DNA of 64,000 nucleotides from an uncultured Bacteroides sp. Its GTDB lineage: Bacteria > Bacteroidota > Bacteroidia > Bacteroidales > Bacteroidaceae. Made by a program: the position numbers and the translations under genes. Where the stretch lies: NCBI GenBank assembly GCA_947646015.1, contig CANSEY010000015.1, positions 1-64,000 of the forward strand, read 5' to 3'. Below are positions 23,703-32,896 of the stretch, piece after piece. The first letter of the stretch is position 1. The number at the start of each line of letters is the position of its first letter. The notes below the pieces were generated by a model. It had not been told where the DNA came from and searched no databases. It saw only the letters and a list, made by a program, of their open reading frames with translations.

Positions 23703-26185
23703 ACAAACATTCCTCCAATCTGATAAACTGAAAATGCCACCAGCCAGGCCAGCCCTGTGGTATAGCAAGCTGCAAAGAGCGCCCACTTCCAACTGCCGGA
23801 CTCTTGCTTAATAGCCGCCAATGCCGCAATACAAGGGAAGTAAATCAGCACAAACAGCATATAACAGAACGCCACTAAAGGAGTTATCGGAATCCGTTCC
23901 GCCAGGCTAGCCTCATCGGCCTCCGGATCATCCACATACAAAACACCCAGCGTACTAACGACCAGCTCTTTTGCCCCTACTCCGGAAATCAAACCGATAC
24001 CCAACTTCCAGTCAAAGCCCATCGGCTTTATCACCGGCTCTATAGCCCGTCCTAACTGACCGATATAAGAATTTTCCTGTTGTTCAGCTACTGTCTCATA
24101 CGCCTCATGGTTCGGATAATATCCGAGGAACCAGATGATAATAGAAGCAATCATAATAATCCCTCCCATTTTTTTCAGATACTGCGCTCCCTTCTCCCAT
24201 GTATGACGGAATATGGATTTTGCCGTCGGCATTCGATAAGGAGGAAGCTCCATCACAAAAGGAGTATCATCACCCTTTACCAAAAACTTGCTGAACAGAC
24301 GCGCCAACAGCACAGCCAGAAAAATTCCGATCGCATAAATACTTAACAACACCAAACTCGCATTGTTCGGGAAAAAAGCCCCTACCAACAAAAGATAAAT
24401 GGGCAGACGCGCGCTACAAGACATCAACGGGTTAATCAACATCGTAATCAAACGGCTTTTCCGGTTCTCAATAGTACGGGAAGCCATGATAGCAGGCACA
24501 TTACAACCGAATCCCATAATCAACGGAATAAACGATTTTCCATGCAAGCCCATCTTATGCATAATTTTATCCATTATAAACGCTGCACGGGCCATATAAC
24601 CGGAGTCTTCCATCAGCGAAATACAGAAATACAGAATCAGAATATTGGGCAGAAAGACGATAACACCACCTACACCGCCTACGATACCGTCAACCAGCAT
24701 ATCCTTCAACGGCCCCTCCGACATGTTATTGCGAATCAAGTCACCGATTTGCCCCACCAGCCATTCAATTCCCATCATCGGATATTCTCCGAGAACAAAC
24801 GTTCCCTCAAACATCAAGTACATGAAAAGGAAAAAGATAGGATACCCCCAGATACGATGAGTAACGATAGCATCCAGCACCTTCGTCGTCTGCGCCTGCT
24901 CCAGATGATTGTCAGTAAATGTCTCTTTCAGCGCACCACTGATAAAACCGTATTTGGCATCCGTTATGGCGGATTCGCAATCCTCGTTCATCGTTTCCTG
25001 AACGCGCTTGGCCATCTTGTCGCGAATACGGAAAATCTCTCCCGCATTGGGCAGCGTCCGTACAAAGCTCTCTATATCGGGATCGTTTTCCAACAACTTG
25101 ATAGACAGAAAGCGGGTAGAATATTTATGGCGGATAAATTCATTCTTGGATACTTCCTCTTTTACAGCGTCAATCGCTTTTTCCAGATCGGGACCATGAT
25201 TGATATGGATATGACGGAATACACGCCCTTTCCTTTTATGTTCGCGCACGTAATCCTCCAGATGTTCTTCCTCATGGTTCTTCCGGTCTTCCAGAGAATC
25301 ATGCCATTCGGTCAAGTCTTTCAGAACTTCCGGATTCATATTTCCCTGCTTGTCAAAGAAATCGACCCCTTCATAAAGGTTGATTACTACATGAAACAAG
25401 GTATCCAGTCCACGATTCTTCTTGCTGACAGTAGGCACCATCGGCACCCCGAACAATTTACTCAACAAATGATAATCCAATGTATTACCGCTGGATTCCA
25501 GCTCATCGTAAATATTCAAAGCCACTACCATGCGGACATTCATGTCAATTAGTTGGGTAGTCAGATACAGATTTCGTTCCAGATTTGAAGAATCGACTAC
25601 ATTGATGATTACGTCCGGTGTTTCATCAACAATGTGACGGCGGACATAAATTTCTTCCGGTGTATAAGCTGACAGTGAATACGTTCCCGGCAAATCGACA
25701 ATACGGAAATGATAACCTTCGAAATCGAAATACCCTTCTTTGGCATCTACGGTCACACCGCTATAGTTTCCTACATGCTCATGAGCACCGGAAGCCAGAT
25801 TGAAAAGAGAAGTCTTGCCTGAGTTCGGATTCCCGACCAGAGCAACGTTGATAGTACGGCGCTTACCTAACGCCAACCGTTTCATATCTTCTTCTTTTAC
25901 AGAAACATCTTCGGGCAAACCTTCGTGATATACAGCTTTTTCGGCTTGTTTTTTTGCTTCTTCCTCGCTGACTACTTCAATCATTTCCGCTTCCTGACGA
26001 CGAAGAGATATTTCATAACCTAAGACTTTATATTTAATCGGGTCTTTCAGTGGAGCATTCAACAACACTTCAACAGTTTTACCTTTGATAAAACCCATCT
26101 CCACAATACGTTTACGAAAGCCTCCGTGTCCCAAGACCTTAACGATGACACCTTTTTCACCTGTTCCTAATTCGGATAAACGCAT
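23699..26185 (-). CDS. feoB: FeoA-FeoB fusion ferrous iron transporter
   Basis: 828 aa. Residues 1-75 are a FeoA SH3-like domain (LSELGTGEKGVIVKVLG); the rest is FeoB. The GTPase domain shows G1 GNPNSGKTS (118-126), G3 DLPG (DLPGTYSLSAYTPEEIYV) and G4 NIYD. A helical spacer (about 270-420) leads to the polytopic core with paired gate segments (YMARAAFIMDKIMHKMGLHG and GFGCNVPAIMASRTI). It imports Fe2+ under anaerobic, iron-limited conditions. The natural A-B fusion is usual in Bacteroides. A TTTG, 20 nt, TATCTTTG promoter lies just upstream. The gene is divergent from tilS across a 383-bp gap. Confidence 0.97.
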   Translation of the reverse strand: MRLSELGTGEKGVIVKVLGHGGFRKRIVEMGFIKGKTVEVLLNAPLKDPIKYKVLGYEISLRRQEAEMIEVVSEEEAKKQAEKAVYHEGLPEDVSVKEEDMKRLALGKRRTINVALVGNPNSGKTSLFNLASGAHEHVGNYSGVTVDAKEGYFDFEGYHFRIVDLPGTYSLSAYTPEEIYVRRHIVDETPDVIINVVDSSNLERNLYLTTQLIDMNVRMVVALNIYDELESSGNTLDYHLLSKLFGVPMVPTVSKKNRGLDTLFHVVINLYEGVDFFDKQGNMNPEVLKDLTEWHDSLEDRKNHEEEHLEDYVREHKRKGRVFRHIHINHGPDLEKAIDAVKEEVSKNEFIRHKYSTRFLSIKLLENDPDIESFVRTLPNAGEIFRIRDKMAKRVQETMNEDCESAITDAKYGFISGALKETFTDNHLEQAQTTKVLDAIVTHRIWGYPIFFLFMYLMFEGTFVLGEYPMMGIEWLVGQIGDLIRNNMSEGPLKDMLVDGIVGGVGGVIVFLPNILILYFCISLMEDSGYMARAAFIMDKIMHKMGLHGKSFIPLIMGFGCNVPAIMASRTIENRKSRLITMLINPLMSCSARLPIYLLLVGAFFPNNASLVLLSIYAIGIFLAVLLARLFSKFLVKGDDTPFVMELPPYRMPTAKSIFRHTWEKGAQYLKKMGGIIMIASIIIWFLGYYPNHEAYETVAEQQENSYIGQLGRAIEPVIKPMGFDWKLGIGLISGVGAKELVVSTLGVLYVDDPEADEASLAERIPITPLVAFCYMLFVLIYFPCIAALAAIKQESGSWKWALFAACYTTGLAWLVAFSVYQIGGMFV

Positions 26186-26203
26186 AACTATCTAAATTTT
26201 CGG

Positions 26204-26211
26204 CAAAGATA
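26204..26211 (-). promoter_or_regulatory. feoAB promoter (-7 box)
   Basis: Minus-strand TATCTTTG with TTTG 20 nt upstream (near 26232-26235), 18 nt before the feoAB start codon. This is a near-consensus Bacteroides promoter with a very short leader. Confidence 0.75.
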
Positions 26212-26368
26212 ATTCATAACTTCCGAGCACGCAAATTATTTAGAATGTTTTTAAATAGCAGGATTTTCGTATACTGACGGTATCTAAATAAACCCATCAA
26301 AAGTCCAAGTCACAACAGGTAACTAATTCCCTGCCTACATCTATTGAATTTACATGCAACAATTAGTT

Positions 26369-26456
26369 CGTGCCACTATAGTGGTACGCAAGAAGTACTA
26401 TAGTTCCCCCTACGTCCTACTATAGTGGCACGAAAGAGGAACTATAGTAGGACGAA
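26369..26456. repeat. 22-nt periodic palindrome array A1 (4 units, core ACTATAGT)
   Basis: The 8-bp palindrome ACTATAGT occurs four times, at 26375, 26397, 26419 and 26441, exactly 22 nt apart. Flanks vary but pair across units: CGTGCCACTATAGT (unit 1) with ACTATAGTGGCACG (unit 3), 14 bp; CGTCCTACTATAGT (unit 3) with ACTATAGTAGGACG (unit 4), 14 bp; ACTATAGTTCC (unit 2) with GGAACTATAGT (unit 4), 11 bp. It lies in the divergent feoAB-tilS gap. The rest of that gap (26216-26368) shows no gene. See arrays at 39640, 42947 and 62927. Confidence 0.9.
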
Positions 26457-26533
26457 TTAGAAATCGCTAAAGAAAAAAATAATTTATGGGAGTTTTTTCC
26501 TTAGTCAGTCCGATAAAAACAATTAGCATTCAC

Positions 26534-26563
26534 TTGAGATACCTCAATAAACTATTATCTTTG
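26534..26563 (+). promoter_or_regulatory. tilS promoter giving a near-leaderless transcript
   Basis: TTG at 26534-26536, a 19-nt spacer, then TATCTTTG at 26556-26563. The tilS ATG is at 26569, so transcription should start within a few bases of the start codon. Confidence 0.7.
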
Positions 26564-26568
26564 CAGAT

Positions 26569-27849
26569 ATGATACAACAACGGGTTATACGATATATAGA
26601 GAAAGAGCATTTATTCTCGCCGGATGATAAACTTCTGGTTGCCCTGAGTGGTGGAGCCGACTCAGTTGCCTTGCTGCGTGTACTCCACACAGCAGGTTAT
26701 CAATGTGAAGCTGCCCACTGCAATTTCCATTTACGCGGTGAAGAATCAAACCGTGACGAACAGTTTGTCCGGCAACTTTGCCAAAAATACGGCATCCGCC
26801 TGCATACCATCGACTTCAACACGACTCAGTACGCAACTGAAAAACGGATCTCGATAGAAATGGCAGCCAGGGAACTCCGCTATAACTGGTTCGAAAAGAT
26901 AAAAGAAGAGTGCGGAGCCCATGTAATCGCCGTAGCTCACCACCAGGACGACAGTGTAGAAACGATGCTGCTCAACCTCATTCGGGGTACAGGCATTACC
27001 GGTTTATTAGGAATCCGCCCCCGAAACGGAGCAATCGTACGTCCGTTGCTCTGCATCAACCGGGAAGAAATCATCCGCTACCTGCAACAGATCGGACAAG
27101 ACTTCGTAACAGACAGCACCAATCTGGAAGACGAATATACCCGCAATAAAATCCGCCTCAACCTGCTCCCACTGATGCAGGAAATAAATCCGTCGGTCAA
27201 AAACAGTCTGATAGAAACAAGCAATCACCTGAATGATGTAGCTACTATATATAATAAGGTAATAGACGAAGCCAAAACACGGATTATCACTCCGGAAGGT
27301 ATCCGAATCGATGCTCTACTGGACGAACCCGCTCCCGATGCTTTCTTGTTTGAAACATTGCATCCACTGGGATTCAATTCGGCACAAATCAAAGATATAG
27401 CCAATTCGCTTCACGGACAATCAGGGAAACAATTCGTCAGCAAAGAATGGCGAGTCATTAAAGACCGGAATTTGCTGCTACTGGAAACCATCCAGCCGGA
27501 AGACGGCCCTGCCCTTCCCTATCAATTAATAAAAGAGGAAAGAGAATTCACACCCGATTTCCGGATTCCACGGGAAAAAGAAACCGCCTGTTTCGATGCA
27601 GACAAATTAAATGAGGAAATTCACTGCCGCAAATGGCAAGCGGGAGATACATTCATCCCCTTCGGCATGACGGGCAAGAAAAAAATAAGCGATTATCTGA
27701 CCGACCGCAAATTCTCCATCAGCCAAAAAGAACGCCAATGGGTTCTCTGCTGCGGTGAACGCATTGCATGGCTGATAGGCGAACGGACAGATAACCGCTT
27801 CCGGATAGACGAAACGACTAAACGAGTGATTATCTACAAGATAGTCTGA
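26569..27849 (+). CDS. tilS: tRNA(Ile)-lysidine synthase TilS
   Basis: 426 aa. TilS uses ATP to attach lysine to C34 of the CAU-anticodon tRNA-Ile, switching it to read AUA codons; it is essential. The PP-loop motif SGGADS (27-32) is present, with '[20 protein letters not shown]' (ATP/tRNA core) and the C-terminal TilS domain (about 350-426, [20 protein letters not shown]). The start at 26569 is right after the promoter, so no upstream start fits. The 3' end overlaps the convergent flavodoxin/ferredoxin gene by 16 bp. Confidence 0.96.
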   Translation: MIQQRVIRYIEKEHLFSPDDKLLVALSGGADSVALLRVLHTAGYQCEAAHCNFHLRGEESNRDEQFVRQLCQKYGIRLHTIDFNTTQYATEKRISIEMAARELRYNWFEKIKEECGAHVIAVAHHQDDSVETMLLNLIRGTGITGLLGIRPRNGAIVRPLLCINREEIIRYLQQIGQDFVTDSTNLEDEYTRNKIRLNLLPLMQEINPSVKNSLIETSNHLNDVATIYNKVIDEAKTRIITPEGIRIDALLDEPAPDAFLFETLHPLGFNSAQIKDIANSLHGQSGKQFVSKEWRVIKDRNLLLLETIQPEDGPALPYQLIKEEREFTPDFRIPREKETACFDADKLNEEIHCRKWQAGDTFIPFGMTGKKKISDYLTDRKFSISQKERQWVLCCGERIAWLIGERTDNRFRIDETTKRVIIYKIV

Positions 27850-28670
27850 GGCAATTTCTGTTTCTTGAAACACTCGGACAGCAAAGAAGCGAAAGGAGTA
27901 TCATATTTCCTTGCCTTGTTTGCACAGGCTTTCACACAGGCGCAGCATTTGATGCATTTTTCAGCATTCGTGTTCAGTTCGTCCCCTTTGGTAATCGCTC
28001 CTGCCGGACAACGAGCCGCACAGATGCCACAATGAGTACACAAGCTCTCATCTTCTATCCAAGGGGTACGGGGAAGCGGAGTTCCGCTTTTACGCAGTTT
28101 GACCACCTTCCTCAAAAAGCGGAACAAGGGGAAGAACGGCTGACTGGGACGTTTGATGGCACGCACATCCACCTGATAAAGGGTATCGGATCCGGCAGCT
28201 GCCTGAATTTTCTCCATTATTTTTTTTCCGAAATCTTCCGCATAATCCAAATCCGATTCATTCGGGCGACCGTCCGCAATAGGACATTTGTCAGTGCTAT
28301 ATGAATGTTCACCTATGAAGGTTGCTCCGGCAATCACCTTCAATCCGTGAGGGATGGCAAAAGCGTCCAGTTCCATCAACGCCTTCTCGTAGGCACGGTT
28401 TCCGTAAACCACGACCAATACGGCAGGAGTATCCAGACCACGAATACTTTCCAGACGTTCCATAGCCAAAGGAGCCACATGGCCTCCATATACAGGCACT
28501 ACGATAACAGCTAATGCAGACGTAGGAATAACGGTTTCCTCGACAGTCTGCAATGTGAGATTCATCGAAATGACATTTTTTATACCGGTTCCGTGAACAA
28601 TTGCTTCGGCTACTTGTTTTGATGTGTGTGTAGGCGAAAAATAAATTAAACGAGCTTCATTTACTGTCAT
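27834..28670 (-). CDS. flavodoxin-2[4Fe-4S] ferredoxin fusion (EFR1 family)
   Basis: 278 aa from ATG 28670; a longer frame to 28793 would begin upstream of the promoter at 28690-28697. Residues 1-160 form a flavodoxin-like domain ([17 protein letters not shown], phosphate-binding type loop). Two [4Fe-4S] motifs follow: Cys211, 214, 217, 221 ([12 protein letters not shown]) and Cys239, 242, 245, 249 ([12 protein letters not shown]). Such EFR1-type proteins carry electrons between FMN and iron-sulfur clusters in anaerobes; the partner is unknown here. Its last 16 bases overlap the end of tilS on the other strand. Confidence 0.9.
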   Translation of the reverse strand: MTVNEARLIYFSPTHTSKQVAEAIVHGTGIKNVISMNLTLQTVEETVIPTSALAVIVVPVYGGHVAPLAMERLESIRGLDTPAVLVVVYGNRAYEKALMELDAFAIPHGLKVIAGATFIGEHSYSTDKCPIADGRPNESDLDYAEDFGKKIMEKIQAAAGSDTLYQVDVRAIKRPSQPFFPLFRFLRKVVKLRKSGTPLPRTPWIEDESLCTHCGICAARCPAGAITKGDELNTNAEKCIKCCACVKACANKARKYDTPFASLLSECFKKQKLPQTIL

Positions 28671-28689
28671 ACTATTTTCTTTTATACAG

Positions 28690-28697
28690 CAAAGATA
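28690..28697 (-). promoter_or_regulatory. -7 box for the flavodoxin/ferredoxin gene
   Basis: Minus-strand TATCTTTG, 19 nt before the ATG at 28670. It decides the start of that gene. Confidence 0.7.
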
Positions 28698-28750
28698 CGT
28701 TTTTACGCTGAAAAAAGTGTTTGATTGTTCATGAAACCAAAAATATTTAT

Positions 28751-28758
28751 TATCTTTG
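28751..28758 (+). promoter_or_regulatory. rho promoter -7 box
   Basis: TATCTTTG at 28751-28758, diverging from the ferredoxin promoter 53 bp away. It predicts a rho leader of about 140 nt, unusually long for this genome and consistent with leader-based control. Confidence 0.65.
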
Positions 28759-28822
28759 CCCCGTTGAAACATTCTACGATTCAACACATACATCCCTAAT
28801 TCATAATTAAAAACAAAACATA

Positions 28823-28891
28823 TGCTCGCATATCTGCGGTTATTACGCTGTAGTAATGCTGTCCATATTTCATCAAGACAGAAATTTTAAT
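28823..28891 (+). CDS. possible rho leader peptide
   Basis: ATG at 28823 opens a 22-codon frame ending with TAA at 28889-28891, 15 nt before the rho ATG. The peptide is basic ([19 protein letters not shown]...). E. coli rho is preceded by the rhoL leader and is autoregulated by attenuation; a short leader frame in the same position here could play a similar role. Evidence is position only, so this is tentative. Confidence 0.35.
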
Positions 28892-28906
28892 AACTTACCA
28901 TACTAT

Positions 28907-31078
28907 ATGTATAACATTATCCAATTGAACGACAAAAATCTGTCGGAACTTCAAGTTATTGCCAAAGAGCTAGGCATCAAAAAAGCAGACTCATTTAAGA
29001 AAGAAGAACTTGTATACAAGATTCTTGATGAGCAAGCCATAGCCGGAGCCACTAAGAAAGTTGCCGCAGAGAAATTAAAAGAAGAACGCAAAGGAGATAA
29101 AAACAAGCGTTCGCGCACAGCCGCACCTAAAAAAGAAGAGAAAGTAGCACCTGCAGCCAAAAATGCGGAAGTTACTAAAAATAAAGAAAATGCTCCTGCA
29201 GCCAAACCTCAGCAACAGCCTAAAGAAGAGGCTGCCAACAAAGCCAAAGAAGCTCCCGTTGCTGAACCGAAGGCAGAGAAAGCTGCTCCTAAGCGCAAAG
29301 TAGGCCGTCCCCGCAAAGACGCCAATATCGCTGAAAAAGCAGAAAACAAGGAGGTGGAAAACGCAAAACCGATAGTGAAACCAACAGAAGAAAAAGCTGT
29401 TGCGGAAAAAACGGTAGTTGCACCGGCGGCTGAAAAAGCAACTCCGACACAGGAGACAGAAAAGAAAGTAAAAGAAAACAAACCTGCCGTTGCAGAAAAA
29501 CCGGTAATAGCCAAACCGCAAAAGAAATCGGCACCGGTGATCGACGAAGAAAGTACCATCTTATCCAGCGAAGACGATGATGACTTTATCCCAATCGAAG
29601 ACCTGCCTTCTGAAAAAATAGAGCTTCCGACCGAACTCTTCGGCAAATTCGAAGCGACCAAGGCAGAAACAGCACAAGCCGCCCCCGAGCAAGCTCCACA
29701 ACCACAGCAACAACAGCATTCACAACCACAACAACGCCAGCGCATTGTCCGCCCGCGCGACAACAACAATAACAACGCCGGCAATAACAATGCAAATGCT
29801 AACAACAATAATAATTTCCAGCGTAATAATAACAACAACCAGCGTCCTCTGATGCAACAACGTCCTGCACAACAGCAGAACAACGCTGCCGAGAACCTTC
29901 CGGCTGTACAACAACAGCCGGAACGCAAAGTGATCGAGCGTGAAAAGCCTTATGAATTCGATGATATCCTCAGCGGAGTAGGCGTACTGGAAATCATGCA
30001 GGACGGATACGGATTCCTCCGTTCTTCCGATTACAATTATCTTTCTTCTCCGGACGATATTTATGTATCACAGTCACAAATTAAGTTATTTGGTCTTAAG
30101 ACCGGTGACGTGGTAGAAGGCATCATCCGTCCGCCAAAGGAAGGAGAAAAATATTTCCCGTTAGTAAAGGTGTCAAAGATCAACGGACGTGACGCAGCTT
30201 TCGTTCGCGACCGTGTTCCTTTCGAACACTTGACTCCGCTCTTCCCGGACGAGAAATTCAGACTCTGCAAAGGCGGTTATTCAGACTCCATGTCTGCCCG
30301 GGTTGTAGACCTTTTCGCTCCTATCGGTAAGGGACAGCGTGCACTGATCGTAGCACAGCCGAAGACAGGTAAGACCATCTTGATGAAAGATATCGCCAAC
30401 GCCATCGCAGCCAATCATCCGGAAGTATATATGATTATGCTGCTGATCGACGAACGTCCGGAGGAAGTAACCGACATGGCACGCAGCGTCAACGCAGAAG
30501 TAATCGCTTCTACTTTTGACGAACCGGCAGAACGCCACGTAAAAATCGCAGGTATCGTACTCGAGAAAGCAAAAAGACTGGTAGAATGCGGACACGACGT
30601 AGTGATCTTCCTTGACTCTATCACTCGTCTGGCACGTGCTTACAATACTGTATCTCCCGCATCCGGTAAAGTACTTTCCGGTGGTGTGGACGCCAATGCA
30701 CTTCACAAGCCCAAACGCTTCTTCGGTGCTGCCCGTAACATCGAAAACGGCGGTTCGCTGACTATCATCGCTACCGCACTGATCGACACCGGTTCCAAAA
30801 TGGACGAAGTTATCTTCGAAGAATTCAAAGGTACAGGTAACATGGAGTTGCAGCTTGACCGCAACCTGTCCAACAAGCGTATCTTCCCTGCTGTCAACAT
30901 CACCGCATCCAGTACTCGTCGCGACGATCTGCTGCTTGACAAGACAACACTCGACCGCATGTGGATATTACGCAAATACCTTGCAGATATGAATCCTATC
31001 GAAGCAATGGATTTCGTAAAAGACCGCCTGGAAAAAACAAGAGACAACGACGAATTCCTGATGAGCATGAATAGCTGA
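28907..31078 (+). CDS. rho: transcription termination factor Rho with long disordered insertion
   Basis: 723 aa from [16 protein letters not shown] at 28907; an in-frame upstream ATG at 28856 would add 17 atypical residues. Rho is the ring-shaped RNA helicase that ends transcripts. The N-terminal Rho-N helical domain (1-45) is followed by about 300 low-complexity residues: first Lys/Ala/Glu-rich, then Asn/Gln-rich ([16 protein letters not shown]). The RNA-binding cold-shock fold begins near 347 ([17 protein letters not shown]), and the ATPase has the P-loop AQPKTGKT. In B. thetaiotaomicron this insertion has been reported to drive Rho phase separation. Terminator 31103-31158 follows. Confidence 0.97.
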   Translation: MYNIIQLNDKNLSELQVIAKELGIKKADSFKKEELVYKILDEQAIAGATKKVAAEKLKEERKGDKNKRSRTAAPKKEEKVAPAAKNAEVTKNKENAPAAKPQQQPKEEAANKAKEAPVAEPKAEKAAPKRKVGRPRKDANIAEKAENKEVENAKPIVKPTEEKAVAEKTVVAPAAEKATPTQETEKKVKENKPAVAEKPVIAKPQKKSAPVIDEESTILSSEDDDDFIPIEDLPSEKIELPTELFGKFEATKAETAQAAPEQAPQPQQQQHSQPQQRQRIVRPRDNNNNNAGNNNANANNNNNFQRNNNNNQRPLMQQRPAQQQNNAAENLPAVQQQPERKVIEREKPYEFDDILSGVGVLEIMQDGYGFLRSSDYNYLSSPDDIYVSQSQIKLFGLKTGDVVEGIIRPPKEGEKYFPLVKVSKINGRDAAFVRDRVPFEHLTPLFPDEKFRLCKGGYSDSMSARVVDLFAPIGKGQRALIVAQPKTGKTILMKDIANAIAANHPEVYMIMLLIDERPEEVTDMARSVNAEVIASTFDEPAERHVKIAGIVLEKAKRLVECGHDVVIFLDSITRLARAYNTVSPASGKVLSGGVDANALHKPKRFFGAARNIENGGSLTIIATALIDTGSKMDEVIFEEFKGTGNMELQLDRNLSNKRIFPAVNITASSTRRDDLLLDKTTLDRMWILRKYLADMNPIEAMDFVKDRLEKTRDNDEFLMSMNS

Positions 31079-31102
31079 TCAAGAATAAACGATCATAAAT
31101 AA

Positions 31103-31158
31103 GGAACGGTGAATATACTGGACGATGAATAATCGCAGTTTATTCACCGTTCTTTTTA
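31103..31158 (+). terminator. rho intrinsic terminator
   Basis: GGAACGGTGAATA (31103-31115) pairs with TATTCACCGTTCT (31141-31153) and is followed by TTTT; the loop is 25 nt. The remaining gap to 31306 holds further short dyads (CGATGAATAAT near 31132, ATTATTCATCG near 31184) but no gene. Confidence 0.75.
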
Positions 31159-31306
31159 TGATTTCCATTAATTCTTTTCATTTATTATTCATCGCGGTCT
31201 TCGCTGTTCCTCATGAATCGTTCATCGCATATTTCATTTTTGTACAAATTACTTTCATTTACGTCCAAAACCACTCCCCCGCCCTTTTTTGCTTTTTGTT
31301 TTTTCC

Positions 31307-31314
31307 TACTTTTG
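31307..31314 (+). promoter_or_regulatory. sulfatase promoter -7 box
   Basis: TACTTTTG (TAnnTTTG) 32 nt before the sulfatase ATG; TTTG at 31285-31288 with an 18-nt spacer is the likely -33 box. Confidence 0.6.
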
Positions 31315-31346
31315 CTACCCAATCAATTACTTAATTCTAGCCAAGA

Positions 31347-32813
31347 ATGAAAACAATTTATCCATTCATGGGATTAGCCCTTTGTGGCGCAGCAGCCCAG
31401 GCACAAGAAAAGCCGAACTTCCTGATTATCCAGTGCGACCATCTCACACAACGTGTCGTAGGCGCTTACGGACATACACAAGGCTGCACACTTCCCATTG
31501 ACGAAGTAGCATCAAGAGGAGTAATCTTCTCTAACGCTTATGTAGGCTGCCCCCTCAGCCAACCTTCACGCGCAGCATTATGGAGCGGCATGATGCCTCA
31601 CCAGACCAATGTACGTTCAAACTCCAGCGAACCCGTCAACACCCGCCTGCCGGAAAACGTGCCGACACTGGGTAGTCTCTTCTCCGAAAGCGGTTATGAG
31701 GCCGTACACTTCGGCAAGACTCACGACATGGGCTCACTGAGAGGCTTCAAACATAAAGAACCGGTAGCCAAGCCATTCACCGATCCCGAATTTCCGGTCA
31801 ACAATGACAGTTTCCTGGATGTAGGAACCTGCGAGGATGCCGTTGCCTACCTCAGCAATCCTCCGAAAGAACCTTTTATTTGCATTGCAGATTTTCAGAA
31901 CCCGCATAATATCTGCGGATTCATCGGCGAAAACGCAGGAGTACACACCGACCGGCCGATCAGCGGACCACTGCCCGAATTGCCGGACAACTTTGACGTG
32001 GAAGACTGGAGCAATATTCCGACTCCCGTACAATATATCTGTTGCAGTCACCGCCGCATGACACAGGCTGCCCATTGGAACGAAGAAAACTATCGTCACT
32101 ACATCGCCGCCTTCCAGCATTACACCAAGATGGTGTCCAAGCAAGTAGACAGCGTACTGAAAGCCCTCTACTCCACCCCTGCCGGAAGAAACACGATTGT
32201 CGTAATTATGGCGGACCACGGCGACGGCATGGCATCCCACCGCATGGTGACCAAGCATATCAGCTTCTATGATGAAATGACCAACGTTCCGTTTATCTTT
32301 GCCGGTCCCGGCATCAAGCAGCAGAAGAAACCCGTAGACCACCTGCTGACACAGCCGACCTTAGACCTCCTGCCCACCCTTTGCGACCTGGCAGGCATCG
32401 CCGTTCCGGCAGAAAAAGCCGGCATCAGCCTTGCACCGACTCTAAGGGGAGAGAAACAAAAGAAAAGCCACCCTTACGTTGTCTCCGAATGGCACAGCGA
32501 ATATGAGTACGTTACCACTCCCGGACGCATGGTGCGCGGACCGAGATATAAATACACCCATTATCTGGAAGGCAACGGAGAAGAACTGTACGATATGAAA
32601 AAAGATCCGGGTGAAAGAAAAAATCTTGCCAAAGACCCTAAATACTCCAAAATACTCGCCGAGCATCGTGCTTTGCTGGACGATTACATCACACGTTCCA
32701 AAGATGATTACCGCAGTTTGAAGGTAGATGCCGATCCCCGGTGCAGAAATCATACTCCCGGCTACCCCAGCCACGAAGGTCCTGGGGCACGGGAGATCCT
32801 CAAAAGAAAATAA
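31347..32813 (+). CDS. secreted sulfatase, Ser-type (family S1)
   Basis: 488 aa with a signal peptide (FMGLALCGAAAQAQ, cut near 20). Residues about 23-420 are an alkaline-phosphatase-fold sulfatase. The maturation motif is Ser71-Q-P-S-R (SQPSRAALWSG), so Ser71 must be oxidised to formylglycine by an anaerobic sulfatase-maturating enzyme encoded elsewhere. Metal-site segments are 'FLIIQCDHL' near the start and 'VIMADHGDGMASH' later. It probably removes sulfate from host glycans in the periplasm. It stands alone between rho and a kinase pair, outside a SusC/SusD locus. The exact sulfated sugar cannot be read from the sequence. Confidence 0.93.
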   Translation: MKTIYPFMGLALCGAAAQAQEKPNFLIIQCDHLTQRVVGAYGHTQGCTLPIDEVASRGVIFSNAYVGCPLSQPSRAALWSGMMPHQTNVRSNSSEPVNTRLPENVPTLGSLFSESGYEAVHFGKTHDMGSLRGFKHKEPVAKPFTDPEFPVNNDSFLDVGTCEDAVAYLSNPPKEPFICIADFQNPHNICGFIGENAGVHTDRPISGPLPELPDNFDVEDWSNIPTPVQYICCSHRRMTQAAHWNEENYRHYIAAFQHYTKMVSKQVDSVLKALYSTPAGRNTIVVIMADHGDGMASHRMVTKHISFYDEMTNVPFIFAGPGIKQQKKPVDHLLTQPTLDLLPTLCDLAGIAVPAEKAGISLAPTLRGEKQKKSHPYVVSEWHSEYEYVTTPGRMVRGPRYKYTHYLEGNGEELYDMKKDPGERKNLAKDPKYSKILAEHRALLDDYITRSKDDYRSLKVDADPRCRNHTPGYPSHEGPGAREILKRK

Positions 32814-32821
32814 TTCTATAA

Positions 32822-32862
32822 AAAAGAGTGAAGATTGCTTGCCAGTCTTCGCTCTTTTTATT
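32822..32862 (+). terminator. sulfatase terminator
   Basis: A 14-bp stem with two G-U pairs (32822-32835 with 45-58 of the same block, i.e. 32845-32858), then T-rich sequence. It lies upstream of the GTG start chosen for the next gene and makes an ATG at 32828 unlikely. Confidence 0.75.
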
Positions 32863-32896
32863 TCTTTTGCACATCACCATACGAGCAAACAAAATA

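Noticed and set aside
24542..25552. 336-codon frame opposite to feoAB
   Set aside because: Mirror of a clear FeoB coding sequence; no family motif and basic/histidine-rich composition typical of antisense frames.
26369..26456. CRISPR-like array
   Set aside because: Only four units, spacing 22 nt throughout, palindromic and nested; no cas genes and no unique spacers of 30 nt.
28856..28906. Upstream ATG of rho
   Set aside because: Adds 17 residues not typical for Rho; ATG 28907 gives the standard MYNIIQLND start.
29209..29928. Cys-rich 239-codon frame opposite to rho
   Set aside because: Cys/Leu repeats come from the complement of the Asn/Gln-rich insertion; no conserved family.
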